The notes: generated by a model from the letters alone, not told the origin. Shown: positions 26,815 through 35,864, counted from the first letter of the stretch. The stretch is 64,000 bases of DNA from Burkholderia cepacia GG4 (GCF_000292915.1 NC_018514.1:2939667-3003666), one strand, 5' to 3'. Translations and numbers: made by a program.

Positions 26815-27984
26815 ATGACGCAATTGTTCGATACGCTGGGTTTTATCGAGGCATCGGCCGTGCGTGCCGGCGCCGGCGTCGGCGCACGCGCGCATGAGGA
26901 AAGGGCCGCGTCGGCCGACGGCCCTGCCGTGTCGCTGACGAACGTCGGCAAGGTGTTCGCGACGCCGCGCGGCCAGGCCGCCGCGCTGCGCGAGGTGACG
27001 CTCGACGTGCGGCGCGGCGAGGTGTTCGGGATCATCGGCCGCAGCGGCGCCGGCAAGTCGACGCTGCTGCGGCTCGTCAACGGGCTCGAACGCCCGAGTT
27101 CGGGCAGCGTGCGCGTGCAGGGCGTCGACGTCGGCGCGCTCGACGAGGATGGACTCGTCGCGCTGCGTCGCCGCACCGGCATGGTGTTCCAGCATTTCAA
27201 CCTGCTGTCGGCGAAGACGGTGTTCGAGAACGTCGCGCTGCCGCTGAAGATCGCCGGCGTGCCGAAGGCCGAGCGCGCGCGCAAGGTCGATGCGTTGCTC
27301 GAGCTAGTCGGGCTCGCCGCGAAGCGCGACGCGTATCCGGCGAGCCTGTCGGGCGGCCAGAAGCAGCGCGTCGGCATCGCGCGGGCGCTGGTGCACGATC
27401 CGGAGGTGCTGCTGTGCGACGAGGCGACGTCGGCGCTCGATCCCGAGACGACGCAATCGATCCTCGCGCTGCTCGCCGACATCAATCGCCGCCTCGGGCT
27501 GACGATCGTGCTGATCACGCACGAAATGGAGGTGATCCGCGCGGTGTGCGACACGGTCGCGGTGATCGAGCAGGGTGAAGTCGTCGAAACGGGCCCGGTG
27601 TGGCGCGTGTTCGGCGATCCGCGCCACGGCGCGACGCGCGCGCTGCTCAGCACGCTCGTGCACGACCTGCCGGCCGAACTGGCCGCGCGCGTGCAGCCGT
27701 TGCCGGCGCAGGCCGCGCTGCCCGATGGCGCGCAGGTCGTGCTCGACGTCCGCTATACGGGCGAAAGCGGCGGCGAACCGGACGTCGGCGCGCTCGCGGC
27801 GGCGCTCGGCGGCTCGGTGCGCTTCCTGCACGGCGGGATCGAGCGCATTCAGGGGCATGCGCAGGGGCGCCTCGTGATCGCTGCGTCGCCCGGTCAGTCG
27901 CCCGCAGGCGGTGGCGCGGTCGCCGCCTTGCTCAATCGCGCACGCCGCCACGCGAATCACGCGGAGGTGCTCGGTTATGTTTGA
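26815..27984 (+). CDS. MetN-like ABC transporter ATPase with NIL domain
   Basis: A 389-residue ATPase. After a poorly conserved N-terminal extension of about 40 residues come Walker [11 protein letters not shown]-loop [22 protein letters not shown], signature [15 protein letters not shown], Walker [14 protein letters not shown] and the switch His in LITHEMEV. Residues about 305-389 form a C-terminal NIL-type domain, which in MetN binds the transported amino acid and inhibits import when it is plentiful. Its retention suggests the system is still feedback-regulated. The stop overlaps the permease start by 8 bp. Confidence 0.88.
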   Translation: MTQLFDTLGFIEASAVRAGAGVGARAHEERAASADGPAVSLTNVGKVFATPRGQAAALREVTLDVRRGEVFGIIGRSGAGKSTLLRLVNGLERPSSGSVRVQGVDVGALDEDGLVALRRRTGMVFQHFNLLSAKTVFENVALPLKIAGVPKAERARKVDALLELVGLAAKRDAYPASLSGGQKQRVGIARALVHDPEVLLCDEATSALDPETTQSILALLADINRRLGLTIVLITHEMEVIRAVCDTVAVIEQGEVVETGPVWRVFGDPRHGATRALLSTLVHDLPAELAARVQPLPAQAALPDGAQVVLDVRYTGESGGEPDVGALAAALGGSVRFLHGGIERIQGHAQGRLVIAASPGQSPAGGGAVAALLNRARRHANHAEVLGYV

Positions 27985-28633
27985 ACTCTGGTGGCCCGAA
28001 CTGCTCGACGCGATCCGCGACACGCTGTCGATGGTCGCCGCATCGGCCGCGATCGCCGCGCTGCTCGGCATCCCGCTCGCGGTGGTCCTCGTGACGACCG
28101 CGCCCGGCGGCATCTACGCGCGACGCGGCGTGAACGCGGTGCTCGGCGCGCTCGTCAACGTGTTCCGCTCGACGCCGTTCATCATCCTGCTCGTCGCGCT
28201 GTTGCCGTTTACGCGTGTGCTGATCGGCACGACGATCGGCGTATGGGCGGCCGTCGTGCCGCTGTCGATCGCCGCGATTCCGTTTTTCGCGCGGATTGCC
28301 GAGGTGAGCCTGCGCGAAGTCGATCGCGGGCTGATCGAGGCCGCGCTCGCGATGGGCGCGAAGCGCCGCCACATCGTGTGGCACGTGCTGCTGCCCGAGG
28401 CGCTGCCCGGCATGCTCGGCGGTTTCACGATCACCGTCGTCGCGCTGATCGGCTCGACCGCGATGGCGGGTGCCGTCGGCGCGGGCGGGCTCGGCGATCT
28501 GGCGATCCGCTACGGCTATCAGCGCTTCGACACCACCGTCATGGCAACCGTGATCGTGATCCTGATCGCGCTCGTCTCGGCCGTGCAAATCACGGGCGAC
28601 CGCCTGGTCCGACATGTGACCCGGCGCACCTGA
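27977..28633 (+). CDS. MetI-like ABC transporter permease
   Basis: A 218-residue inner-membrane permease with five predicted helices and the cytoplasmic EAA loop [20 protein letters not shown] that contacts the ATPase. The pattern [19 protein letters not shown] is typical of MetI. It begins at the ATG at 27977 inside the end of the ATPase gene, indicating translational coupling. With the binding protein and ATPase it completes a MetNIQ-type importer, here embedded among desulfurisation-type enzymes. Confidence 0.88.
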   Translation: MFELWWPELLDAIRDTLSMVAASAAIAALLGIPLAVVLVTTAPGGIYARRGVNAVLGALVNVFRSTPFIILLVALLPFTRVLIGTTIGVWAAVVPLSIAAIPFFARIAEVSLREVDRGLIEAALAMGAKRRHIVWHVLLPEALPGMLGGFTITVVALIGSTAMAGAVGAGGLGDLAIRYGYQRFDTTVMATVIVILIALVSAVQITGDRLVRHVTRRT

Positions 28634-28687
28634 GCGGCGCCATGAGCGCCGACTCCTTTCATTCAAGACCCTGAGAGAACGAACCCT

Positions 28688-29530
28688 ATGACCTTACCCA
28701 TCGGCGCGCCGCGCGAATGGAACGGACAATTCGAGGAAGCGCTGTTTCTGGATGTCGCACGACGCCATCGTCCCGGCTTCCCGGACAAGCTCGCGACGCC
28801 GCCGCGCGAGCCGCGCAGCGAGGACGAACTGGCCGCCGTCGCCGACTACTACACGAAGATGGCGTCGCACGACCTGTTCATCGTGCAGGTCGTCGCGAAG
28901 GCGATCGACACGCTGTTTCGCGACGATCCGCATTTCCAGCTGATCCTGGCGCGCCAGCTCGGCGACGACGGCGCGCATGCGGTGATCGGCCGCGAACGCG
29001 TGACCGAACTGACCGGGCGCGATCCGCTGCCGGAAGTCGATCGGCTCGTCGCCGCGCACTGGGAACGCATCGGCGACATCGCGGTGCGCGACGTCGCGGG
29101 CTTCCTCGCGTTCGAATGGCATTACGAGCTGCACATCCTCGCGAAGCTGTGGATCCAGCGCAAGACCGGCCGCATCGCCGACGGCGCGATGCGCGAGCAC
29201 GGCGAGAACCGGATTCGCCCGGACGAAGAGTGGCATCGCGTGCAGATCGTCCAGTGGTGGTTCGACACGTTGGAGGCGCTGCCCGCTGCCGAGCGCGACG
29301 CGCTGATCGATCGCGTGATCGCGGCCGACGAGGAAACGCAGGCGCGGCTCGACGGCTATCTGCATGACGAATACGCGCATACCGCACACGTGTTCGGCGC
29401 GGATATCGCCGAATACCGCACGATCTACGACGACTGGCGGCGCGAGATCCTGTCGCGGCTGACCGGTCGCCGGCTCGGCGCGCTGGTGCCGCTGTCGGAC
29501 GAAACCCTTGCACCGGAAGCCGTCGCATGA
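28688..29530 (+). CDS. Uncharacterised His/Glu-rich protein in sulfur operon
   Basis: A 280-residue soluble, mostly helical protein that I cannot assign to a named family. It has clusters of possible metal ligands: D93-D94-x-x-H97, E143-x-H145-x-E147-x-H149, E180-E181-W-H183 and H226-D-E228-x-x-H231-x-x-H234. Two of them (E180xxH183, E228xxH231) have the ExxH spacing of ferritin-like di-iron proteins, so a di-iron oxidase/oxygenase or heme-oxygenase-like fold is possible (inference). It lies 54 bp after the permease, and its stop overlaps the start of the DszC-like gene (ATGA). That ties it to metabolism of the imported compound. Confidence 0.7.
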   Translation: MTLPIGAPREWNGQFEEALFLDVARRHRPGFPDKLATPPREPRSEDELAAVADYYTKMASHDLFIVQVVAKAIDTLFRDDPHFQLILARQLGDDGAHAVIGRERVTELTGRDPLPEVDRLVAAHWERIGDIAVRDVAGFLAFEWHYELHILAKLWIQRKTGRIADGAMREHGENRIRPDEEWHRVQIVQWWFDTLEALPAAERDALIDRVIAADEETQARLDGYLHDEYAHTAHVFGADIAEYRTIYDDWRREILSRLTGRRLGALVPLSDETLAPEAVA

Positions 29531-30738
29531 ACGATCCACGCGGCCCGGCGACGCTTGCGCCGGATAGCGGGGCGCCTGCCGTCGACGAAGACGTGCTGGC
29601 GCGCGCGATCGACGCGCTGCGCACGACTGCTGCCGCGCGCGATCGCACGGGCGGCCACGCGGCCGACGACAAGCAGCGGCTCGCCGACGCGGGCCTGCTG
29701 ACGCTCGCGGTGCCGCGCGAATTTGGCGGACAGGAAGCCGCGTGGCCGGCGATCTACGACACGATCCGGCGGATCGCGCGCGTCGACAGCGCGCTCGCGC
29801 ATCTGGTCGGGTTTCAGATCCTGCAGGTGGTCAGCGTCGACGTGTGGGGCGGCCCGGCACAGCGCGAACGCTATCTGCGCGGCACGGTCGAGCATCGCTG
29901 GTGGTGGGGCAATGCGGTCAATCCGCTCGACACGCGGCTGGTGGCGACTGCAACGCCGGATGGCGGCTACCGGCTCGACGGCGTGAAGGGTTTCTGTTCG
30001 GGCACGCGCGGCTCGCAGCGGATGACGGTGTCGGCGCACGATCCCGCAACGGGCCGCGCCGTGTTCGGCGTGGTGCCGACCGATCGTCGCGGGATCACGG
30101 TCAACGAAGACTGGGACCCGATCGGCCAGCGCCAGACCGATAGCGGCAGCGTGCGCTTCGACGGCGTGACGCTCGCGCCCGACGAAGTGCTGCACCGGTC
30201 CGAAGTGCCGCCGACGCCGCGCGCGACGCTGCGCACGCTGGTGTCGCAGCTCGTGCTGACGAACCTGTTCGTCGGGCTCGCGGAAGGTGCGCTCGCCGAG
30301 GCGCGCGACTATGTGCTGACACATGGCCGGCCGTGGATTCACTCGGGTGCCGCGCAGGCGAGCGACGATCCCTACACGCTGCAGCGCTTCGGCGACATGC
30401 GCGTGCAGGCGGTTGCCGCGGCGTCACTGGCCGATCGCGCGGCCGTCGCGTTGCAGCGCGCATGGTCGCGGCGCGAAGCGCTGACGGCCGACGAACGCGC
30501 CGAAGTGGCGCTCGCCGTGTCGGACGCGAAGATCGTCGCGCAACGCGCGGCGCTCGATAACGGCGAGGCGCTGTTCGATGCGTGCGGCGCGCGGGCGACG
30601 GCCGCATCGCTCGGCCTCGACCGCTTCTGGCGCAATGCGCGCACGCATACGCTGCACGATCCGCTCGACTATCGGCTGCGCGATGTCGGCCGGTTCGCGC
30701 TGACGGGGGAACTGCCGCAGGCGTCGCTTTATACGTAA
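29527..30738 (+). CDS. SfnB/DszC-type acyl-CoA dehydrogenase-like flavoprotein
   Basis: A 403-residue protein of the acyl-CoA dehydrogenase fold: helical N-terminal domain (about 15-130), beta middle domain (about 135-230, with GVKGFCSGTRGSQRMTVSA) and helical C-terminal domain (about 240-395). The branch resembles SfnB and DszC, which act as FMNH2-dependent monooxygenases on sulfur compounds rather than on CoA thioesters. The usual catalytic Glu of acyl-CoA dehydrogenases is not evident. It is the last gene of the operon, with a 4-bp overlap with the preceding gene. No terminator was found before the convergent gene 16 bp away. Confidence 0.83.
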   Translation: MNDPRGPATLAPDSGAPAVDEDVLARAIDALRTTAAARDRTGGHAADDKQRLADAGLLTLAVPREFGGQEAAWPAIYDTIRRIARVDSALAHLVGFQILQVVSVDVWGGPAQRERYLRGTVEHRWWWGNAVNPLDTRLVATATPDGGYRLDGVKGFCSGTRGSQRMTVSAHDPATGRAVFGVVPTDRRGITVNEDWDPIGQRQTDSGSVRFDGVTLAPDEVLHRSEVPPTPRATLRTLVSQLVLTNLFVGLAEGALAEARDYVLTHGRPWIHSGAAQASDDPYTLQRFGDMRVQAVAAASLADRAAVALQRAWSRREALTADERAEVALAVSDAKIVAQRAALDNGEALFDACGARATAASLGLDRFWRNARTHTLHDPLDYRLRDVGRFALTGELPQASLYT

Positions 30739-30754
30739 GTGAGCGCGCGCTCCG

Positions 30755-31558
30755 TCATTGATCGCCGGGAGGCGGGCCTTCCGGCGTCACGGGTGCGGGC
30801 CCGCCGGCCAACCGCGAGCCGCTGTCCGTACCTGCGCGCTTGTACGATGCCAGTTCGTTCGAATAGCGCGCCGTTCGTACGCCGTTCGCGTCGTAGTACT
30901 CCTCGACCGACTTGACCCAGCGGCCGACCGCCGGCACGTACCAGAACGCCTTGTAGGTCTTGCCGGTCTGTTCCGCCGTCACGCTGTTGCGGCTCTGCAT
31001 CACGATCGTCGAACCGCCTGCATTGCGGGATACGCCCGACATGGTCGACTGTAGCGGCGCGGTTTCGGCTTTCCACGTGCCTTCGGCCTCGATCTTGACC
31101 GCATCGAACTTGCCGCCGGGCACGGTGACGGTGTCGGGTCCGACGACCTTGTAATGCGTGTCGTACGTTTCCGATGCGTGCTGCGGATTCGGATGCGCTT
31201 CGCTATACCTGATCGTCCACGTCTTGCCGACCGTCAGCGGAAACGCCAGCGGGCGGTTCACCACGGTTTCGGTGCCGTTGATGCTGCGCGCGCGGCTCCA
31301 GTCCGCGTCGACGATCAATTCGCGGGGCGCCTGGGTCGCGCCGCTCTGCTGCGTTTCGATATAGATGTGGTCGGCGGTCGTGCGCTGCACGGAAATCTGG
31401 TCGCGTGTCTGGTGCCAGCCGTTCGGGCCGATTTCAACCGTGTTGACGTAGGTCCAGGTGTCGCCCGGCTTCAACGCCGGCGCGGCGATCGATTGTGCGA
31501 GCGCCACGCCGGGCACGGCGGCACACAGTAACAGCGTGGCAAGCGTTCTATTTTTCAT
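30755..31558 (-). CDS. Exported protein of unknown function
   Basis: A 267-residue protein with a clear signal peptide (MKNRTLATLLLCAAVPGVALAQ). The mature part is beta-rich, with motifs LKPGDTWTYVNTVE, FPLTVGKTWTIRYSE, VPGGKFDAVKIEAEG and FWYVPAVGRWVKSVEEYY. This pattern occurs in exported DUF3108- or LolA-like barrel proteins of proteobacteria; I do not assign a function. The tail is Pro/Gly-rich. The ATG at 31558 is preferred to the upstream open frame because it starts the signal peptide. The gene is monocistronic and convergent with the sulfur operon. Confidence 0.7.
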   Translation of the reverse strand: MKNRTLATLLLCAAVPGVALAQSIAAPALKPGDTWTYVNTVEIGPNGWHQTRDQISVQRTTADHIYIETQQSGATQAPRELIVDADWSRARSINGTETVVNRPLAFPLTVGKTWTIRYSEAHPNPQHASETYDTHYKVVGPDTVTVPGGKFDAVKIEAEGTWKAETAPLQSTMSGVSRNAGGSTIVMQSRNSVTAEQTGKTYKAFWYVPAVGRWVKSVEEYYDANGVRTARYSNELASYKRAGTDSGSRLAGGPAPVTPEGPPPGDQ

Positions 31559-31758
31559 GGTGTGCAAGAGGGGCCGACGAGGGACCGACGGACTCGCCAG
31601 GCAGCTTAACAACCACACCTTTCAATCGGCATGCCTTGCGCAGCGTTGCGGCCGCTCCTTTCGTTGCCTACGGTTACAGCGCCTGGATGCTGGACGCGTT
31701 ACGACGATTGCGCGCTGAGCGGCCGGCCGGCGGGGCAGCCCGTCGCGTTTCTGGATGC

Positions 31759-32223
31759 CTAGATCGGCAGACGCACCGTCTGCTTGATGCGCTTCAGCGG
31801 AATCTCGGTTTCGACGTTGCGTACGCCTTCGATCTGCGTGAGCGTTTCCATCTGAAAGCGCTGATAGTCATCGAGATCCTTCGCGATGACCCGCAGCAGA
31901 TAGTCGTAACTGCCGGCCATCAGGTGGCATTCGAGCACTTCGGGCGCCTGCTCCATCTCGCGGGCGAAGCGTTCGACGGTCGTCTTGTCCTGGCGCTCCA
32001 GCGTGACGCGCACGAATGCCGTAAATCGCAGTTCGACGGCCGCCGGGTTCAGCAGCGCGACGTAGGCATCGATGACGCCCTGTTCCTCGAGCAGATGAAC
32101 GCGGCGCAGGCAGGGCGTGGGCGACAGACCGACCTGTTGCGCGAGTTCGGCGTTCGTCTGGTTCGAATCCCGTTGCAGCGCACGCAAAATGCGCCGATCG
32201 ATCGCGTCCAGTTTGATTGGCAT
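31759..32223 (-). CDS. Lrp/AsnC-family transcriptional regulator
   Basis: A 154-residue regulator: helix-turn-helix at about 5-50 (LDAIDRRILRALQRDSNQTN and LAQQVGLSPTPCLRRVHLLE) and an effector-binding RAM domain at about 68-145 (FVRVTLERQDKTTVERF ... LMAGSYDYLLRVIAKDLDDY). It is divergent from a LysE-type exporter, the usual context of an amino-acid-responsive Lrp protein that switches on export. The intergenic region holds the dyad TGGAG-AATAA-CTCCA. Confidence 0.88.
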   Translation of the reverse strand: MPIKLDAIDRRILRALQRDSNQTNAELAQQVGLSPTPCLRRVHLLEEQGVIDAYVALLNPAAVELRFTAFVRVTLERQDKTTVERFAREMEQAPEVLECHLMAGSYDYLLRVIAKDLDDYQRFQMETLTQIEGVRNVETEIPLKRIKQTVRLPI

Positions 32224-32248
32224 TTTCGACTACCGATATGGATGATGA

Positions 32249-32263
32249 TGGAGAATAACTCCA
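32249..32263. promoter_or_regulatory. Candidate Lrp/AsnC operator
   Basis: Perfect inverted repeat TGGAG-AATAA-CTCCA, 15 bp with an AT-rich centre, located 26 bp upstream of the lrp ATG and 136 bp upstream of the exporter ATG. Lrp proteins favour 15-bp dyads with AT-rich centres. A related stretch with CATTCTCCA follows at about 32298. Confidence 0.55.
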
Positions 32264-32398
32264 AATCCGCCATCGAAAGTAGCCGACTTCGCAGCCATTC
32301 TCCACGGCAAGTTGCCGATAATCGGATGACTGCGACGGCTCCGTGGACGCGTGCGATTCCCGCCCGTCCCGCCCGGCGCCGCTTTCAGGAGAGTCCCG

Positions 32399-33025
32399 AT
32401 GCCGCACATAGCCTGGTTGCCGTTCATGGCGACATCCCTTCTGATCATTCTGACGCCGGGCCAGGACATGGTGCTCGTCATGTCGCGCACGCTATCCGGC
32501 GGAACGCGTGCCGGCCTCGTGACCGCGGCGGGCGTCAGCGTCGGGCTGCTCGTGCATACGATGCTCGCGACGCTCGGGCTGGGTGCACTTCTTCAGGCAT
32601 CCGAATGGTTGTTCATGGCCTTGAAGATCGTCGGCGCGCTGTATCTGCTGTATCTCGGCATCACGCTGCTGCGTTCGTCGGGTGAGCTGACGCTCGCAAG
32701 CAGTCGCGACGCGCCGGCATCGCGGCTGCGCACGTTCGCGCAAGGCGCGCTGTCCAACGTGTCGAATCCGAAGGTCGCGCTGTTCTACCTCGCATTTCTG
32801 CCGCAGTTCGTCCCCGCGGGCGCCGCGCATCCGATGCTGTCGCTGTTCGTGCTCGGCACGACGTTTGCCGGCCTGACGTTTCTCGTCAAGGGGCCGGTCG
32901 CGCTGTTCGCGGGCCTGTTGTCGACGTCGATTCGGCGTAATCCGCGCATCCTGACCCGTATGCACCGGGTGAGCGGCGCGGTCCTGCTCGCGCTTGGCGT
33001 GAAGCTGGCGTTCGAGCGCCGCTGA
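32399..33025 (+). CDS. LysE/RhtB-family amino acid exporter
   Basis: A 208-residue protein with six predicted helices. The N-terminal helix reads MATSLLIILTPGQDMVLVMS, which contains the TPGP-like family signature (TPGQD) of RhtB proteins. The second part has the conserved GALSNVSNPKVALFYLAFLP segment. It is divergent from the Lrp-type regulator and is the likely target. AGGAGAG precedes the ATG at 32399. The exported amino acid cannot be stated. Confidence 0.85.
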   Translation: MPHIAWLPFMATSLLIILTPGQDMVLVMSRTLSGGTRAGLVTAAGVSVGLLVHTMLATLGLGALLQASEWLFMALKIVGALYLLYLGITLLRSSGELTLASSRDAPASRLRTFAQGALSNVSNPKVALFYLAFLPQFVPAGAAHPMLSLFVLGTTFAGLTFLVKGPVALFAGLLSTSIRRNPRILTRMHRVSGAVLLALGVKLAFERR

Positions 33026-33034
33026 CGATGCTCA

Positions 33035-33862
33035 CTACGCCGGCAACGTGTCCGCCAGCGCCCGCATCGCGTCCACCGTCTCCGGATTCGCCGGAAAAAA
33101 CGCCTCGATCGCCAACTCCGACAGCGTGACGTCGACCGGCGTGCCGAACACCGTCAGCTCGCCGGCCGCCGTGCGCAGCCGCAGCGGCACTGCGATGTCC
33201 GCATGGTCGGCGCGCGCGTCGGGGTCGTCAGGCTCGCCGGGCGGCGCCGGATACGCGGCGAGTTCGTCGCGCAATGCATGCAGCATGCGGTCGCCGCTCG
33301 CGTCGATCTGTCGTTGCAGCCGATGCAGGAGATGCGCGCGCCATTCGTGCCAGTTGACGATCTGCGCCGCGAGGCCGTCCGGATGCAGGCTCAGGCGCAG
33401 CACGTTGACGGGCGGCTGCAACAGCGCAGGATCGGCCTGCGCGACCAGTGCGCCGAGCATCCGGTTCGCGGCGAGCAGCGTCCAGTGGCGATCCACCGCG
33501 AGTGCCGGGTAGGGCTCATGGCCGCGCAGCACGGCTTCGACTGCATGGCGCGCCGCGTCGAGCTGCGGATCGGAGAACGGCCGCTCGCGAAACAGTGGCG
33601 CATAGCCGGCCGCGACGAGCAGCGCATTGCGCTCGCGCAGCGGCACGTCGAGGCGCTCCGCGAGATGCAGCACCATGTCGCGGCTCGGCTGTGCGCGACC
33701 CGATTCGACGAAGCTCAGGTGCCGCGCGGACACCTCCGCATCGACCGCAAGCGCCATCTGGCTCAGGCGCCGGCGTTGGCGCCACGTGCGCAGCAGCGGG
33801 CCGACGCCGGACGCGCGGCCGGCGGACGGGGGAAGCGAGTGGCGGGCGGCGGTCGAGTTCAT
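33035..33862 (-). CDS. XRE-family regulator with MmyB-like ligand domain
   Basis: A 275-residue regulator: helix-turn-helix at about 22-80 (LLRTWRQRRRLSQMALAVDA, with ESGRAQPSRDMV) and a C-terminal MmyB-like domain (about 105-270; AVDRHWTLLAANRMLGALVA is the usual start of its PAS-like fold). MmyB proteins in actinobacteria bind fatty-acid-type ligands and often control dehydrogenase genes. The start at 33862 fits the spacing from a perfect TTACCTG-C-CAGGTAA operator 37 bp upstream. It converges on the LysE exporter with a 9-bp gap. Confidence 0.85.
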   Translation of the reverse strand: MNSTAARHSLPPSAGRASGVGPLLRTWRQRRRLSQMALAVDAEVSARHLSFVESGRAQPSRDMVLHLAERLDVPLRERNALLVAAGYAPLFRERPFSDPQLDAARHAVEAVLRGHEPYPALAVDRHWTLLAANRMLGALVAQADPALLQPPVNVLRLSLHPDGLAAQIVNWHEWRAHLLHRLQRQIDASGDRMLHALRDELAAYPAPPGEPDDPDARADHADIAVPLRLRTAAGELTVFGTPVDVTLSELAIEAFFPANPETVDAMRALADTLPA

Positions 33863-33898
33863 GAGGACGATGATAGGCAATCCTGCGCGCGCCGGGCA

Positions 33899-33913
33899 TT
33901 ACCTGCCAGGTAA
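33899..33913. promoter_or_regulatory. XRE/MmyB operator
   Basis: TTACCTGCCAGGTAA is a perfect 7-bp inverted repeat around one central base. It matches the TTACCT-N3-AGGTAA type of site I associate with XRE-MmyB regulators. It lies between the regulator and the divergent DUF2167 gene (207 bp further), so autoregulation is the simplest reading. The rest of this 258-bp gap shows nothing else distinctive. Confidence 0.75.
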
Positions 33914-34120
33914 GCAATCCGGTTCGGCGTGCGTCGCCCATCGCGCCTGCCGCTGCCTGCGGCTCCCGTCCCACCCGCCGCATTTCGTTCCCGGAAGCGC
34001 CCCGACGCTGCGTTACCATAGCCCCCGTGCCACCTGAGAGGCGGCGCCGGACCTGCGACCACAGCGCCCGGCCCGGACGCCGCGCACATTCACGACAAGG
34101 CAGTCCAGGGGAATCCAATA

Positions 34121-35083
34121 ATGAAAAAACTCGCCGTCCGCGTCGCCTGCGTGGCGATGCTCGCATTCGCCGCGACCAGCGGCCACGCGCAAACCGAAGC
34201 CGCGCAGGTCGAAATGAGGGCCGCCGCCGCGGCAACCAACAAGGCGGTCGTGAACGGGCCGGCCGATATCGACGTGAAGCATGAAGCGGTGCTGAAGCTG
34301 AAGGCAGGCGAATCGTTCGTGCCGGCCGCCGAAGCCGGCCGCTACTTGCGCTCGATGGGCAACTCGATCGACGAGTCGAAGCTGGTCGGCCTCGTGCTGC
34401 CCGAGGATCCGGACGCCGACTGGATCTCGGTCGTGTCATTCGAGCCGAGCGGCTACATCCGCGACGACGACGCGAAGGACTGGAAGCCCGACGAATTGCT
34501 GAAAAGCCTGCAGGCCGGTACCGAGGAAGACAACCCGGCACGCAAGGAGCGCGGCCTGCCCGAAACCGAGGTGGTCGGCTGGGCGCAGGCGCCCGCGTAC
34601 GACGCCGCCACGCACCGCCTCGTATGGTCCGCGATCATCCGCGAGAAGGGCGCGGCCGCGAACGCGGAGCACGACGGCGTGAACTACCGGACGCTCGTGC
34701 TCGGCCGCGATGGCTACCTGTCGCTGACGATGGCGTCGACGCTCGCCGAGCTGCCGAAGTACAAGGCCTCGGCCGACGACCTGCTCGCGAACATCCGCTT
34801 CAACGACGGCAAGCGCTACGCCGATTTCAACAAGTCGACCGACCATGTCGCCGAGTATGGTCTCGCGGCGCTGATCGTCGGCGTCGGCGCGAAGAAGCTC
34901 GGCCTGCTCGCGCTGATCGGCGCGTTTGCCGTGAAGTTCTTCAAGATCGGCGCGGTCGCGCTGCTGGCGGGCGGCGCGGCGTTGAAGCGCTTCTTCGGCG
35001 CCAGGCCGAAGCAGGAACCCGTGCCGGTCGTCGCCGATGCAACTGACTCAGCCGCCGTGTCCGGCGCGGAGCGCAAGGAATGA
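34121..35083 (+). CDS. DUF2167 membrane protein
   Basis: A 320-residue exported protein: signal peptide (MKKLAVRVACVAMLAFAATSGHAQ), a periplasmic domain (about 45-245) with the DUF2167-like stretches LVLPEDPDADWISVVSFEPS and ETEVVGWAQAPAYDAATHRL, then two closely spaced membrane helices (about 248-290). The short charged tail would be cytoplasmic or periplasmic depending on topology. The function of the family is unknown. Its stop overlaps the start of an M50 protease gene (ATGA at 35080), so the two are translationally coupled and probably act together at the membrane. Confidence 0.82.
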   Translation: MKKLAVRVACVAMLAFAATSGHAQTEAAQVEMRAAAAATNKAVVNGPADIDVKHEAVLKLKAGESFVPAAEAGRYLRSMGNSIDESKLVGLVLPEDPDADWISVVSFEPSGYIRDDDAKDWKPDELLKSLQAGTEEDNPARKERGLPETEVVGWAQAPAYDAATHRLVWSAIIREKGAAANAEHDGVNYRTLVLGRDGYLSLTMASTLAELPKYKASADDLLANIRFNDGKRYADFNKSTDHVAEYGLAALIVGVGAKKLGLLALIGAFAVKFFKIGAVALLAGGAALKRFFGARPKQEPVPVVADATDSAAVSGAERKE

Positions 35084-35805
35084 CGAAGTTGCTGCTGCTG
35101 CTCTTCGGCGGCCTGAAGCTCGGCAAGGTGCTCATGTCGGCGGGCACCATGCTGGCGTCGATCGCGGTCTACGCGCTGTTCTACGGCTGGCGGTTCGCGG
35201 CCGGCTTCGGCGCACTGCTGCTGGTGCACGAAGCCGGTCACTATGTGGCCGCGCGGCGGCGCGGGCTCGACGTCGGGCTGCCGACCTTCATCCCGTTCGT
35301 CGGCGCGTGGATCCAGCTGAAGGACATGCCGCACGACGCCGAAACCGAGGCGTATGTCGGCCTGGCCGGCCCGTTCGTCGGCACGCTCGGCGCGCTGGCC
35401 TGCTACGCGGCCGCACGGCACTACGACAGCAACCTGCTGCTCGCGCTGTCCTATACGGGCTTCTTCCTGAACCTGTTCAACATGATTCCGCTGTCGCCGT
35501 TCGACGGCGGGCGGATCACCGCGGTGCTGTCGCCGCGCATCTGGTTCGCGGGCGTGCCCGTGCTGATCGCGCTGTTCGCGTACCGGCCGAGCCCGTTGTT
35601 GATCGTGATGGCGATCCTCGCGCTGCCGCAGTTGAAGCGCGCCTGGCGCTACGATCCGGACGCGCCGGAGAACCGCGCGTACTACGCGACGTCGATCGAG
35701 ACGAAGACGACCTACGCGCTCTGCTACGTCGGCCTGCTCGCGTTTCTCGCGCTCATGACCTCCGGCGTGCACGACATGCTGCGCGTCGCGCATTCCGCGG
35801 CCTGA
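35080..35805 (+). CDS. Site-2-protease-type (M50) membrane metalloprotease
   Basis: A 241-residue protein with about six hydrophobic segments. The zinc site HEAGH (His50, Glu51, His54) lies in the second helix, and the third ligand motif NMIPLSPFDGGR is near residue 138, as in S2P/FtsH-independent M50 proteases. No PDZ domain is present, so it is a minimal form. It is translationally coupled to the DUF2167 protein, which might be its partner or substrate (inference). Confidence 0.87.
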   Translation: MTKLLLLLFGGLKLGKVLMSAGTMLASIAVYALFYGWRFAAGFGALLLVHEAGHYVAARRRGLDVGLPTFIPFVGAWIQLKDMPHDAETEAYVGLAGPFVGTLGALACYAAARHYDSNLLLALSYTGFFLNLFNMIPLSPFDGGRITAVLSPRIWFAGVPVLIALFAYRPSPLLIVMAILALPQLKRAWRYDPDAPENRAYYATSIETKTTYALCYVGLLAFLALMTSGVHDMLRVAHSAA

Positions 35806-35812
35806 TGTAACA

Positions 35813-35838
35813 ACGGCGGCCGTTTGCGCGGCCGCCGT
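35813..35838. terminator. Bidirectional terminator hairpin
   Basis: Perfect arms ACGGCGGCCG (35813-35822) and CGGCCGCCGT (35829-35838) around TTTGCG, between the convergent protease and MFS genes. There is no long T-run. Confidence 0.6.
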
Positions 35839-35864
35839 CGTCTCCCTGCCGTTCCCGCCGCAGC

